The position numbers were made by a program, and so were the translations under genes. Shown piece by piece: positions 17,442 to 26,555 of a DNA stretch of 64,000 nt (position 1 is the stretch's first letter; each line of letters opens with the position of its first letter). The stretch spans positions 62,001-126,000 of the forward strand of contig JAHLLM010000012.1 in the NCBI GenBank assembly GCA_020444175.1, in the 5' to 3' direction. Origin of the DNA: Desulfobulbaceae bacterium (GTDB lineage: Bacteria; Desulfobacterota; Desulfobulbia; Desulfobulbales; SURF-16). A model generated the notes under the pieces. It did no database searches. It saw nothing but the letters and a program-made list of their open reading frames with translations, and was not told where the DNA came from.

Positions 17442-20400
17442 ATGTCCAAAAAAAATGATGATCCTTTCGGATCAATAAAAATATCTCCCGAAGAGGACAC
17501 AAGTATTGTCGACGCCAATACCGGTCCCAATCCGCCTGTGCCTGAAGAGGACACCCGCGATGACGACAGGTATCTGGAATTATCCTCCGATCCGGGCAGA
17601 CGCAAAATTCCGTCTCCCATAACAGGAAAGATCAAGGTGGCGGCACTTGTCTTTTTTATCTGCTTCCTGCTCTATAATGTCATCGGCTTTCTGGCAATTC
17701 CATATGCCCTGCGTACTGTTATCCCTTCCTGGATCACTGAATCAGTACATCGCCCGGTCACTGTCGGTTCAGCTCATTTTAACCCCTTCACCTTCCAGCT
17801 CAGGCTGCAAAATACCATTATAGGACCAGATCTCAGCAACCCGGAAGATCAAATTGACCCGCTTTTTTCAGCCTCAGTCATTGAAGCGAGCCTGTCACCC
17901 CTCTCTTTTATCCAAAAACGTGTTACCTGCAGACGCCTTTCCGTGGACGGACTTTTTCTTCATATTGTCAGAAATGACGCCGGCGCCTACAATATTTATG
18001 AAATCCTGAAATTGCAACCAACCTCAACATTTCCCTTTGTTGCATTTCCTTTTGCCTTTTCCCTGCATAATATCAGCATAACAAACAGTCGCTTGTTTCT
18101 TGATGACATGCCGGCCAAAAAGAAACACCGCATGGAACAGGTAAACATTATTCTGCCGCTTCTTTATCACTTCCCCCCTAACGGGCATGGCTTTCAGCAA
18201 AATTATTCGGCAAAAGGACAACTTCTCAATCCCAAATTTTCAGCCATCATCAACGGCAGCCCCATAGACTTAACCGGCAAAACCCAATTGGAAGGAGATA
18301 TATTTACGGCCAATCTCCAGTTGCAGCTCAACAATATCGACCTTCCCGACTACTTGTCCTACTTTCCCGGCAAACCACCCTTTTTCGTTGACAGAGGGCG
18401 AGGTGATATCCTCATGGAGCTCTCCTTCTCCACTGATGCCGACCAAAAGCCAAGTCTAAAAATTGAAACCGTCAGCCACTTTAAAGATGTCAGGCTCCGT
18501 GACCAATTCAACAATATCAGCCTTCTTCCTTCTGCCACGCTCAAAGGCACATTGGAGCCTCTTGCTTCCAGCTATTTTTTCAGTGAAATTTCCCTGGTGG
18601 AACCTGAAATCCACGTATCAAGACTTGCTGACGGGCAATGGACCCTTGCCGGAATTATCCACAACATGCCTTCAGACAGGCAGACAGGCAGTGAGCAGAC
18701 CTCTGCTGCACGCAGCAATCATTTATCAAGCGAGAATTTTATTATTGAAAATTTATCAATAACAAATGGGAAATTATCATTTATTGATAAAAAAACAGAT
18801 GGTGGTTTTGCAGAGAACCTCTCAGACGTCAACCTTACTTTACACAAGGACTCGTCACCAAACGCACAAGCTTTCCCTTTTTCACTGACAGGAGCAACCA
18901 GCCAGCAAAACAAAATTGCCATCAACGGGGAGCTTTTCTTTTCTCCATTTAAAATTATGGGTCGCCTGAGTGCAGACAGCTTTAGTCTCCAGCCATTCTC
19001 CAATTATTTTCCTTTTCCGGACAGGGTCAGATTAAAACAAGGAGAAATTAACAGGCTTGAAAGCCATTTTACCTTTGCTTCAAGCAGCGACAGGGACATG
19101 CCCTTATTGGTCTTTCAAGATGCTTCTGTAGATTTGACGAATTTTATACTGATTCAACAAAACACCAACTGGCTTTCCCTGCCCCAGGCACATCTTGACA
19201 TAAAGAAATTCGATCCGCTAAAAAGCACAATAACGGATATTGCGTTAAAAGCAGATGACCCGGAAATACTCCTCCAATGGGATCAGAATAATCACTTCAA
19301 CTGGCAGCTTTTTTCTCAAACATCCGAAGATAAGAAAAACCAGAAGTGGCACGTGACTTTTTCATCTCTCGACTTGCAGGATACCATTTTGCATATCCAA
19401 AATAATTTCCTGAATACTCCAATCACAAGCTCTGTGAAAAATGTGCATATCAAGGCGACAAATATTTCCACAGAACCGGACACGAAAGGAGAGTTTTCAC
19501 TGCAGACCCAAAACCTCACCGGGACAGACCTCTCTCTTACCGGCTCCCTTGGCATTTCACCATTTTCCGGATTTTTTTCTGTTAATCTGAAAAACTACCA
19601 GATTGCCTCTGCACCATCACTCATAACCGACTGGCTTGACCTTGCGGAAATTTCCGGAAGAATCAATGCAGCAGGAGACATTTCATTTCCCAAGCTCTCT
19701 TATAATGGAACCTTTTCACTGCATAACATCAATGCCTTCAGAGAAAAGGGAATGAAGCTCTTTTCCTGCACCCAGGCAGAAGCAAGAGGCGCTCATCTTT
19801 CATATCAGCCATTTTCCTTTAGGGCAGAAAATCTTGATCTCACAAATCCATCTCTTGACTGGATTATTGAGGCAGAAGACTCGACAAAACAGAAATCACC
19901 TTTTTTTAGAAACAAATCAGCTGACCAGATACTTCCCTTTAACCATGCAGGTCAAATAAACATAAATACAATTCATATTACCGGCGGCAAAGTGGCCTTG
20001 ACAGACAGGCGTCCAATCCCGGTTTTTACAACTCAAGTCAGCCTGGCTGGAACCCTGGACCATCTGGTCAATAATGACTCGGAGAAAATGCAGTTTGACG
20101 TGTCTTTTCAAGGCGAAAAGAAAATGCGGGGTGTTGCAAAAGGTGAAGCGAGGTTATTCGGCAGCGCGCATTATATTGACCTTTCAGCCAAGATAAGGAA
20201 CCAGTCAGTAGTAAAATTTTCTCCCTATCTTCAATCTCTCCTCGGACACAACATAGCTACAGGGCATTTCGACTTTTTTACTGACTACCATCAGGAGAAC
20301 GATGAAATCAATTCACAAAATACCATCCACGCTTCAGGGCTTATCATAGACAACCAATCACAATCAACTATCCAGCTTCCGCTCACCCTTGCTCTCCTGT

Positions 20401-21062
20401 CCAACCCGAAGGGTGAAATCACCTTCAATTTCCCGGTAAGCGGCACTCCTTCAGAACCTGCTTACTCCTTTCCGGCTGCCCTGGGAAGAGCGCTCCGAAA
20501 CCTGGCATTAAAAACCTCTGTTTCACCTTTTTCCCAATTAAATTCTTCTTTTCCGGAATTTGAAAAAATTCCGGATCACCTGCTTTTTCTTCCCGGCGAG
20601 GCCGCGCTTTCGACTGAAAACAAAAAATATCTGACAATTCTTTCACAAATTTTGGTACAAAGACCAAAACTTACCGTAACCCTGAAAGGCTTTGCCAGTT
20701 CAGGACAAGACAGAGAAGCCATTTTAGAGAAAAAAAAGGAGTACGCCCACAAACAGGAAATGCTCACCTTGAGCTCCAAGCTGTCCGAGCTTTCCAGAAA
20801 ATACGGGAAAGAAGAAATATCCCCCGTACCGAAACAGGACGAGCCTTTACCATCTTCACCAACCTCCTCCCTGACTGTGCAGAAAAGTGAACTCCTGAAA
20901 CTTGCTCAAAAAAGAGAAAAAACCGTGCTTGATTATCTTGTCACACATTTAAAAATCAATCCTTCACGCGTTATTCCAGATACAACAGGTTCTCTTGTCC
21001 CTCCCGATGCCCCGGGTCGCCCGGGTTATCGGGTCGATTTCAAACTGGGTTCTCTCGATTGA
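17442..21062 (+). CDS. DUF748-family (AsmA-like) envelope protein with OmpA-like C-terminus
   Basis: 1,206 residues. A polar N-terminus of about 60 residues is followed by one membrane anchor (VAALVFFICFLLYNVIGFLAI), then a very long periplasmic beta-rich region with repeated AsmA-like segments of the DUF748 type. Near residue 1045 an OmpA-like segment begins (LPGEAALSTENKKYLTILSQIL), with ALKGFAS-like TLKGFASSGQDRE. DUF748 proteins belong to the AsmA/TamB group thought to handle lipid traffic or outer-membrane assembly; that role is inferred. The gene stands alone after the MITE and is followed 32 bp later by prmA. Confidence 0.83.
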   Translation: MSKKNDDPFGSIKISPEEDTSIVDANTGPNPPVPEEDTRDDDRYLELSSDPGRRKIPSPITGKIKVAALVFFICFLLYNVIGFLAIPYALRTVIPSWITESVHRPVTVGSAHFNPFTFQLRLQNTIIGPDLSNPEDQIDPLFSASVIEASLSPLSFIQKRVTCRRLSVDGLFLHIVRNDAGAYNIYEILKLQPTSTFPFVAFPFAFSLHNISITNSRLFLDDMPAKKKHRMEQVNIILPLLYHFPPNGHGFQQNYSAKGQLLNPKFSAIINGSPIDLTGKTQLEGDIFTANLQLQLNNIDLPDYLSYFPGKPPFFVDRGRGDILMELSFSTDADQKPSLKIETVSHFKDVRLRDQFNNISLLPSATLKGTLEPLASSYFFSEISLVEPEIHVSRLADGQWTLAGIIHNMPSDRQTGSEQTSAARSNHLSSENFIIENLSITNGKLSFIDKKTDGGFAENLSDVNLTLHKDSSPNAQAFPFSLTGATSQQNKIAINGELFFSPFKIMGRLSADSFSLQPFSNYFPFPDRVRLKQGEINRLESHFTFASSSDRDMPLLVFQDASVDLTNFILIQQNTNWLSLPQAHLDIKKFDPLKSTITDIALKADDPEILLQWDQNNHFNWQLFSQTSEDKKNQKWHVTFSSLDLQDTILHIQNNFLNTPITSSVKNVHIKATNISTEPDTKGEFSLQTQNLTGTDLSLTGSLGISPFSGFFSVNLKNYQIASAPSLITDWLDLAEISGRINAAGDISFPKLSYNGTFSLHNINAFREKGMKLFSCTQAEARGAHLSYQPFSFRAENLDLTNPSLDWIIEAEDSTKQKSPFFRNKSADQILPFNHAGQININTIHITGGKVALTDRRPIPVFTTQVSLAGTLDHLVNNDSEKMQFDVSFQGEKKMRGVAKGEARLFGSAHYIDLSAKIRNQSVVKFSPYLQSLLGHNIATGHFDFFTDYHQENDEINSQNTIHASGLIIDNQSQSTIQLPLTLALLSNPKGEITFNFPVSGTPSEPAYSFPAALGRALRNLALKTSVSPFSQLNSSFPEFEKIPDHLLFLPGEAALSTENKKYLTILSQILVQRPKLTVTLKGFASSGQDREAILEKKKEYAHKQEMLTLSSKLSELSRKYGKEEISPVPKQDEPLPSSPTSSLTVQKSELLKLAQKREKTVLDYLVTHLKINPSRVIPDTTGSLVPPDAPGRPGYRVDFKLGSLD

Positions 21063-21094
21063 GTAACAACTCCCTTTAACACAGGTACATTATT

Positions 21095-21922
21095 ATGCTT
21101 CGCCCTCCCTATTCTTCGTATAAAAGACTGTATGTCTATCACCTTGACCTTGCCCGAATTCCCCAAGTAAACTCTCCGGACCTGATCGGAATATGGATGG
21201 AAGACAGAACTGCCGTGCTTTTTTTCCACACCCCGCAAAAAGAACTGATTGAAAATCTCTGCACCAGGGAAAACAGCAAACTCATATACGAAGCAGATCT
21301 GGATTATCAGGATTGGGAGGCTGGTCAGCTTATTTCCACTTTCACCGAGAATGGTCTGACCGTTGCCCCTGTATGGGAAGATGTCCCTGCTGATATTGTT
21401 CTTGACCCGAGCGTCATATTTGGCAGTGGGTTCCACCCAACCACCAGGGCCTGCCTGCAAATTTTACTCAAATACCTGAAGACACCGGAGATAAAAATTG
21501 ATTCTGCTATAGATCTTGGTACCGGCACAGGCTTACTCAGCATCGCAGCTGCTCATTTTGGTGTCCAAAGCATAACCGCAGTTGACAACAACCCTCTTGC
21601 CTGCCAGGTTGCAGCAAAAAACTGCAAGTTAAATAAAGTGGATGCCAATGTCACAGTCAAAGAAATCGATCTGCGCTCCGATCTGCCCAGCACAACAGGA
21701 TGCAATCTCGTTGTAGCCAATCTTTACCAGGGACTTTTAAAACAACTCATACAGACCCCTGATTTCTGGCTTGCAGACCTTTACATCCTGTCTGGTTTCA
21801 TATCCTCAATGGAAGCTGATCTGCTGGCCGAATTGCCCACTGAAAAAATCAGGTTCCTTGAACGTACGAGAGTTGACAACTGGTGCATCTGGGTGATTGC
21901 CAATAGAAACCTTGCCCAATAG
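21095..21922 (+). CDS. prmA: Ribosomal protein L11 methyltransferase-like protein
   Basis: 275 residues. The C-terminal half is a SAM-dependent methyltransferase with motif I DLGTGTGLLSIAAAHFG, an acidic AVDNNPLA and VVANLYQGLL. The PrmA-type pre-motif DPSVIFGSGFHPTTRACL matches the family's DPG-AFGTGTHPTT. The N-terminal half is consistent with the L11-recognition domain. The variant residues in these motifs leave some chance of another protein methyltransferase. Confidence 0.85.
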   Translation: MLRPPYSSYKRLYVYHLDLARIPQVNSPDLIGIWMEDRTAVLFFHTPQKELIENLCTRENSKLIYEADLDYQDWEAGQLISTFTENGLTVAPVWEDVPADIVLDPSVIFGSGFHPTTRACLQILLKYLKTPEIKIDSAIDLGTGTGLLSIAAAHFGVQSITAVDNNPLACQVAAKNCKLNKVDANVTVKEIDLRSDLPSTTGCNLVVANLYQGLLKQLIQTPDFWLADLYILSGFISSMEADLLAELPTEKIRFLERTRVDNWCIWVIANRNLAQ

Positions 21923-22003
21923 CTCTTTGAGTGAGGCTATAGCCCGTACGGCTGATGTCAAGGTTGCAGGATAAAACGAATAAGGGGTGATGGAGCGGAA
22001 ACT

Positions 22004-22528
22004 ATGAGGGCGAACAGATATTCACTAGACAAATTATATTACAGAGATGTCAGTCAGAAGCTCGCTACAGCCCGGGAGCTGTTTTCTGAACATGGCGATA
22101 TATTCATGAACGAGGCAGAGGTCAGAATAATGCTCGACAATCTCACCTCTCTTTCACTTAATCTGCAGAAACAAATGGCTTCAATGACAATGGGTTCACT
22201 TTGTCAGATATGCGCATCAAAACCTGAAGGCGGCTGTTGCAGCGCTTTTATGGCCAATGAAACAGATGCTGTTTTGTTACTTATCAACTTGTTGCTGGGC
22301 ATTGACGTTTGTCCCCAGCGGGACGATGATTTCGAGTGCTGCTATCTCGGTCCATCAGGCTGCACGTTGAAGGTAAAGCCCATTTTCTGCCTGAATTATA
22401 ATTGCCGGCACATCTTAACCGGCAATGGGGCTGGGGACTTAAAGGAACTTGATAAAGCCGCTTCCGCCGTTCTCAGGGAGCAGACAGCTTTGGAGGAAGT
22501 ACTGCTTAAGACAATTCGATCTCTTTAA
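22004..22528 (+). CDS. YkgJ-like Cys-rich protein (putative metal/Fe-S binding)
   Basis: 174 residues. A helical N-terminal half is followed by a cluster of cysteines: CQICASKPEGGCC, CPQRDDDFECC, GCTLKVKPIFCLNYNC. The pattern resembles YkgJ-type zinc- or iron-chelating domains. Role unknown. A GGAG site precedes the ATG. Its last 57 codons lie inside the 2.7-kb duplication; this copy is the intact one. It converges on the MerR-type gene with a 15-bp gap. Confidence 0.72.
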   Translation: MRANRYSLDKLYYRDVSQKLATARELFSEHGDIFMNEAEVRIMLDNLTSLSLNLQKQMASMTMGSLCQICASKPEGGCCSAFMANETDAVLLLINLLLGIDVCPQRDDDFECCYLGPSGCTLKVKPIFCLNYNCRHILTGNGAGDLKELDKAASAVLREQTALEEVLLKTIRSL

Positions 22529-22543
22529 AAAAGGCATTTGATC

Positions 22544-22909
22544 TCAAGCCGCACCGTCTGCTTTTTTCTTGCGTACAGGCTCTGCCAGATCAATCTTGCG
22601 CGGAACCAGACCGCTTGCCATAAAGGCTGTACACTGTTTGCGTTTTTCAAAGGGACAGTCGGCAATATTCCAACAGGGTGTATATTGCAGAAGTTTTTTG
22701 ATTGCCGCGATACTGATGCCGCCTTCATGGATCATGCCCCGCAGGCACTCAACCCACTTGATATCGTCCATGGTGAAGTAACGCCATTTCCCCTGACGCA
22801 TAGGCCGAATCAGATTCTCTTTCTCATAAATCCGTAAAGTTCGGGGATGAATGTTTAACATTTTCGCAGCTATTCCGATCGTAAAAATTGCCTTGTCGTC
22901 TGATATCAT
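22544..22909 (-). CDS. MerR-type regulator with Cys-containing tail (copy 1)
   Basis: 121 residues. An N-terminal winged-helix HTH of the MerR/HspR type (FTIGIAAKMLNIHPRTLRIYEKE) and a second helical half (residues 45-75) are followed by a tail with CWNIADCPFEKRKQC, a C-x5-C-x7-C arrangement. It is too short for a coiled-coil-plus-large-sensor MerR. The cysteines may bind metal or an Fe-S cluster, as an inference. It is the last gene of the small protein-NrfD-MerR transcription unit and probably feeds back on it. Confidence 0.83.
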   Translation of the reverse strand: MISDDKAIFTIGIAAKMLNIHPRTLRIYEKENLIRPMRQGKWRYFTMDDIKWVECLRGMIHEGGISIAAIKKLLQYTPCWNIADCPFEKRKQCTAFMASGLVPRKIDLAEPVRKKKADGAA

Positions 22910-22993
22910 TGTATTCCTCCAAACTCTCTCAAGGAAGGCCGGGGAATCTCTAAGATGCCCCGGCCCATGTCGGCTTTAATTCGTTACCTTCTC

Positions 22994-24178
22994 TTAGTGC
23001 TCGCCATGATCTTCAAACGCTTTCCCAAAGAACCTTTCGCCAAGCATGAAGCCTGCTCCGGCAACTCCAAGACCTGCCATGGTTACCAGAAGTTCTGACG
23101 TGGAAGGAATGTAGCTGAAGTAAGTCGGAAGATTATCCCATCCGCTGTACTGAGGTACGAGCTGACCGGCAACAACAAGGTCATAGCGGGAAAAGAACTG
23201 ACCGACCAGAACCATGATGGCTGCGGAGGTCATGGCAGGGATGCTTTTCATTTTGGTCATCACAAGAAGACCGATGGGGAACAGAAGACCGATGCACACT
23301 TCAAAGATCCAGAAGTTTGAGGCCAAGGGACCGCTGATCAAAGCTGTTGCTGCTGTACGACCGCCTTCGCTACCGCCAACATAGAAGGAGATGAAGCGCC
23401 AGGCGGTGGCAACGATGATCAGAAGAAGCATAAGGGTAACAACCTTGGCAGCGCTCTGAACGCCTTTGTATACGGTGTCACTCATTTTCTGTTTACGGAT
23501 GGCAAAGGCAAAGTTGGTAATCAGAACGGTTGCAGCAGCACCGGACAGGAATGAACTGGCCAGGAAGTAAATCGGCAACTGAGCGCCGTACCAGAAAGGA
23601 CGACCGCCGAGGGTAGCGAAAACCGCGCCAAGATTGGTATTGGCGGCAACCTCTGCCAGGGCTCCCAATACACCCAGGGTAATGGCAAGCTTGTACTGTT
23701 TGGTCAGGATCAGGAAGAACTCAAGAAACATGAAACCAACTGCCATGCCATAAAGAGTACCCATCCACCATATATTTGATGTCAGGTTAGGAGAGGTTAT
23801 ATTGTAGATGGCCATTCTCCAGGGACTTTCAAGCTCGACACCGATAAGGGTGAAACCACTTATAATTGTTATAATTGACATCCAGACCATCCTGTTTGCC
23901 AACGGGGCAAGACTGTTGCCGCCAAAGATGTGACTGATCGCCGCCAACAGGCAGAGGCCTGTGGAAGTGATGGCAAAGAAGGCGTAGGAGGAAATCAAAA
24001 TCCCCCAGGGCATTTCCCTTGTATTGTTATAAACATTGTGATGTCCGGCATAGAATGCATACAGTCCGGCACTGATCCCTACCACCGCCATCAACACAAA
24101 AACAAGTGTGGCTTTATTCAAGCCAGGTGTGGCAACTCTCGGCTCCGCAGTCGCTGCTAGTGAAAATCCGTTTGACAT
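22994..24178 (-). CDS. NrfD-family quinone-interacting membrane subunit (copy 1)
   Basis: About 394 residues with roughly ten membrane helices, of the NrfD/PsrC/DsrP superfamily that exchanges electrons between quinones and a periplasmic Fe-S/cytochrome partner. Conserved features include NNTREMPWG near the N-terminus and SPWRMAIYNITSPNLTSNIWWMGTLYG in the middle. The ATG at 24178 has GAGGAGGAAGAAC upstream; a GTG five codons earlier lies inside that site and is unlikely. The likely partners are the Fe-S protein and triheme cytochrome at 28.9-30.2 kb. It resembles the CbcU type more than NrfD proper. Confidence 0.9.
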   Translation of the reverse strand: MSNGFSLAATAEPRVATPGLNKATLVFVLMAVVGISAGLYAFYAGHHNVYNNTREMPWGILISSYAFFAITSTGLCLLAAISHIFGGNSLAPLANRMVWMSIITIISGFTLIGVELESPWRMAIYNITSPNLTSNIWWMGTLYGMAVGFMFLEFFLILTKQYKLAITLGVLGALAEVAANTNLGAVFATLGGRPFWYGAQLPIYFLASSFLSGAAATVLITNFAFAIRKQKMSDTVYKGVQSAAKVVTLMLLLIIVATAWRFISFYVGGSEGGRTAATALISGPLASNFWIFEVCIGLLFPIGLLVMTKMKSIPAMTSAAIMVLVGQFFSRYDLVVAGQLVPQYSGWDNLPTYFSYIPSTSELLVTMAGLGVAGAGFMLGERFFGKAFEDHGEH

Positions 24179-24365
24179 GTTCTTCCTCCTCACTTTTTAT
24201 TAGGTATTGAAACGTATATATTTTTCTCGACAGCCACGCTGTCAAACTCTTAAATCTCTTGCTTTATCTTACTCATCTCTGTACATAACAGGTGTTTTGC
24301 CCTGTGCACTGACATCAGACCGCCATCCGATTTTCAGTGCACCCGGGCCAGGCAACCAGGGCCTT

Positions 24366-24599
24366 TCAGCATCCTACAGGTTCAGGGCTCTTCTGATCCT
24401 TGGCGTTTGTTGACAGATGGTACAGACCGGCAACAACCGCGATGATTGAAAAAGGCCCCATGACAAGAAAAAGAACCAGGGAGAGAACGAACCAGAAGGC
24501 TTCGCTTAACCGGCTCATGGTTTTTGCCAGTTTCCCTACGATTGATTTGTTTTCGTTTTTCCTGTGATGATCTGCAAGCAAATGGATTAAGGCACTCAT
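24366..24599 (-). CDS. Small single-span membrane protein of the NrfD unit (copy 1)
   Basis: 77 residues: a basic, soluble N-terminus (about 1-33), one membrane helix (FWFVLSLVLFLVMGPFSIIAVVAGLYHL) and a short polar tail. An AAGGAGG Shine-Dalgarno stands 7 nt before the ATG. First gene downstream of the sigma-54 promoter. The diverged NrfD unit at 33.6-35.0 kb has a still smaller membrane peptide at the same place, suggesting a subunit or assembly role. Confidence 0.75.
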   Translation of the reverse strand: MSALIHLLADHHRKNENKSIVGKLAKTMSRLSEAFWFVLSLVLFLVMGPFSIIAVVAGLYHLSTNAKDQKSPEPVGC

Positions 24600-24664
24600 T
24601 TTTGGCCTCCTTATTCTTTCTCGTTCTTTGGCTAGGCTTTTTTCTCGTTTGACTAGTAACTAGA

Positions 24665-24679
24665 GCAAATGATATGCCA
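24665..24679 (-). promoter_or_regulatory. Sigma-54 promoter of NrfD unit, copy 1
   Basis: The minus strand reads TGGCATATCATTTGC: GG and GC are separated by exactly 10 nt, matching TGGCA(C)-N5-TTGC at -24/-12. It lies 66-80 bp before the start of the small membrane protein. Confidence 0.82.
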
Positions 24680-24850
24680 GACAGAAGTGAAAAAAGAATG
24701 AACCGAAAAACGCAACAAGCTAACTCCTCAAATTAACGAATAAATCGACACCTATAAATATTAATTTCCACTACTTTTTCTACAAAATCATAGCCACATA
24801 ATATGACACGCCGGGCTCAATTTACGCCCCACCCCACCCAGCACAAAGCT

Positions 24851-25033
24851 GCAAAATTCGCCCATTTTTGACTCATTTTTCGCCTTTCCTGCCGAACTTC
24901 CCCTTTCAAAAACACCCTCCCAAGAGCACTAAGTCAATAATATCAGCACGTTATACCTGCGACATTTTGCCCCAGAAGAATTATGCGCCTGCTTTTGAGC
25001 CCACAACTAGACCAAGCGCGCATTTTCCGCCCA
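24851..25033 (-). promoter_or_regulatory. Putative enhancer sites upstream of NrfD unit, copy 1
   Basis: GCAAAATTCGCC at 24851-24862 and, in the opposite orientation, GGGCGGAAAATGCGC at 25019-25033 resemble the shared motif GGACGCAAAATAMGCCC. They lie about 170-355 bp upstream of the sigma-54 promoter, the range expected for an NtrC-type activator. Weaker look-alikes occur near 24876 and 24959. The duplicated segment ends six bases beyond the last site. Confidence 0.55.
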
Positions 25034-25039
25034 CAATAA

Positions 25040-25917
25040 AGAGAAATCTTTATCACGAAAATTGACACTGCAGCCAAAAATATCATTTATATTCGGCATG
25101 TTAGCTAAACGTTGCTCAAAATGAAGAATATACGGACAAAATGGAATGTAAAAGCTGGAGAAGCAGTATATATGGACACAAAGAATCAAACCCGCGCAAC
25201 ACAGGTGAATATATCAATTTACAAGTTACAGTACAGTTATACCCAACAGTACTGTATATTCACTATTCCCAAACTGGCCATAGAACATGCAGCAAGAGGC
25301 TCCCTGGAACCTATTTCCGCAGCAACAAGCCCTGTGTCACACCAAACGACTCTTGTTGTTCCAGCTGGCCAGAAGACAACGAACAAAGCAAGACTCCGCC
25401 TCCTTCACGAAGCTGCAGAGTCGCCATGGGCAAAGGATGGGGACCGACACGCCATTTGAAGCTTTGGGATGACACGAACCAGGCAAACAAATGATTTCTG
25501 AATGCTTTAAAATAACTTCGCCAGCACAAAGGACGCAAAATAAGCCCCCCCCATACGCGAACTCTATTTGAACAACCCAAGACATCAACTAGAGAGAAAC
25601 AGCAAGCCGAACAGACAACTTCCACGAGCTGAAACTTCATTGCGAGCAATGGCTAAAGTCCATATCAAGGACACAACACAGGAGATGTACAATCTATACC
25701 CCTGATCGAACACAGCCAACAAGCAGCGAAACGCTTCCGCGGCCTCCCCATACGCTTTGACGGACCGACGCTCAGACCAATCATTAATCCAGGCAGACCG
25801 CTTCTCACAAATCACATATGTCAGGAATCTGATAGCAATTTCGGAAATAAAAAAAAACAATCTAAAACCACGTGAATAAATATGGACAGTATCAGGATTT
25901 TCTTGGGAAGGGATGGC
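25040..25917. other. Unique spacer S between the two repeat copies
   Basis: 878 bp with no credible gene. ORFs exist on both strands but lack ribosome sites and protein-like composition. It holds one strong copy of the shared motif (GGACGCAAAATAAGCCC, 25531-25547) but no sigma-54 promoter that I can see. No inverted ends, transposase or tRNA are visible. Confidence 0.5.
25531..25547 (+). promoter_or_regulatory. Shared enhancer-like motif inside the spacer
   Basis: GGACGCAAAATAAGCCC differs by one base from the complement of the site in the sigma-54 activator's leader (30494-30510). No promoter is recognised within 300 bp on either strand. Confidence 0.5.
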
Positions 25918-26090
25918 CAGGCTGCACGTTGAAGGTAAAGCCCATTTTCTGCCTGAATTATAATTGCCGGCACATCTTAACCGGCAATGGGGCTGGGGAC
26001 TTAAAGGAACTTGATAAAGCCGCTTCCGCCGTTCTCAGGGAGCAGACAGCTTTGGAGGAAGTACTGCTTAAGACAATTCGATCTCTTTAA
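25918..26090 (+). pseudogene. 3' fragment of the YkgJ-like gene
   Basis: The last 57 codons and the stop of the 22004-22528 gene, carried along in repeat copy 2. An upstream in-frame ATG in the spacer (25872, or 25882) gives a chimeric 72-residue ORF with no ribosome site. The YkgJ-like N-terminal half and half of its cysteines are missing, so it is treated as a remnant. Confidence 0.8.
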
Positions 26091-26105
26091 AAAAGGCATT
26101 TGATC

Positions 26106-26471
26106 TCAAGCCGCACCGTCTGCTTTTTTCTTGCGTACAGGCTCTGCCAGATCAATCTTGCGCGGAACCAGACCGCTTGCCATAAAGGCTGTACACTGTT
26201 TGCGTTTTTCAAAGGGACAGTCGGCAATATTCCAACAGGGTGTATATTGCAGAAGTTTTTTGATTGCCGCGATACTGATGCCGCCTTCATGGATCATGCC
26301 CCGCAGGCACTCAACCCACTTGATATCGTCCATGGTGAAGTAACGCCATTTCCCCTGACGCATAGGCCGAATCAGATTCTCTTTCTCATAAATCCGTAAA
26401 GTTCGGGGATGAATGTTTAACATTTTCGCAGCTATTCCGATCGTAAAAATTGCCTTGTCGTCTGATATCAT
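26106..26471 (-). CDS. MerR-type regulator with Cys-containing tail (copy 2)
   Basis: The 121-residue product is identical to that of 22544-22909: MerR/HspR-type HTH and a CWNIADC...C tail. The upstream gap to NrfD is the same as in copy 1. Both copies appear intact, so gene dosage is doubled unless one promoter is silent. Confidence 0.83.
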   Translation of the reverse strand: MISDDKAIFTIGIAAKMLNIHPRTLRIYEKENLIRPMRQGKWRYFTMDDIKWVECLRGMIHEGGISIAAIKKLLQYTPCWNIADCPFEKRKQCTAFMASGLVPRKIDLAEPVRKKKADGAA

Positions 26472-26555
26472 TGTATTCCTCCAAACTCTCTCAAGGAAGG
26501 CCGGGGAATCTCTAAGATGCCCCGGCCCATGTCGGCTTTAATTCGTTACCTTCTC

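Larger units (their letters stand above)
22356..25039. repeat. Direct repeat R, copy 1 (2,684 bp)
   Basis: Identical to 25918-28601 wherever I compared them (offset 3,562). It contains the end of the ykgJ-like gene, the MerR-type gene, the NrfD gene, the small membrane protein gene and the sigma-54 control region. Identity starts at CAGGCTGCACG and stops at CCCACAATA. Outside these points the copies differ immediately. Confidence 0.95.

Noticed and set aside
25112-25860. Several 80-117-codon ORFs on both strands of the spacer S
   Set aside because: They overlap one another in different frames and lack ribosome sites. Composition is unlike a protein family, and none continues across the repeat junctions in a meaningful way.
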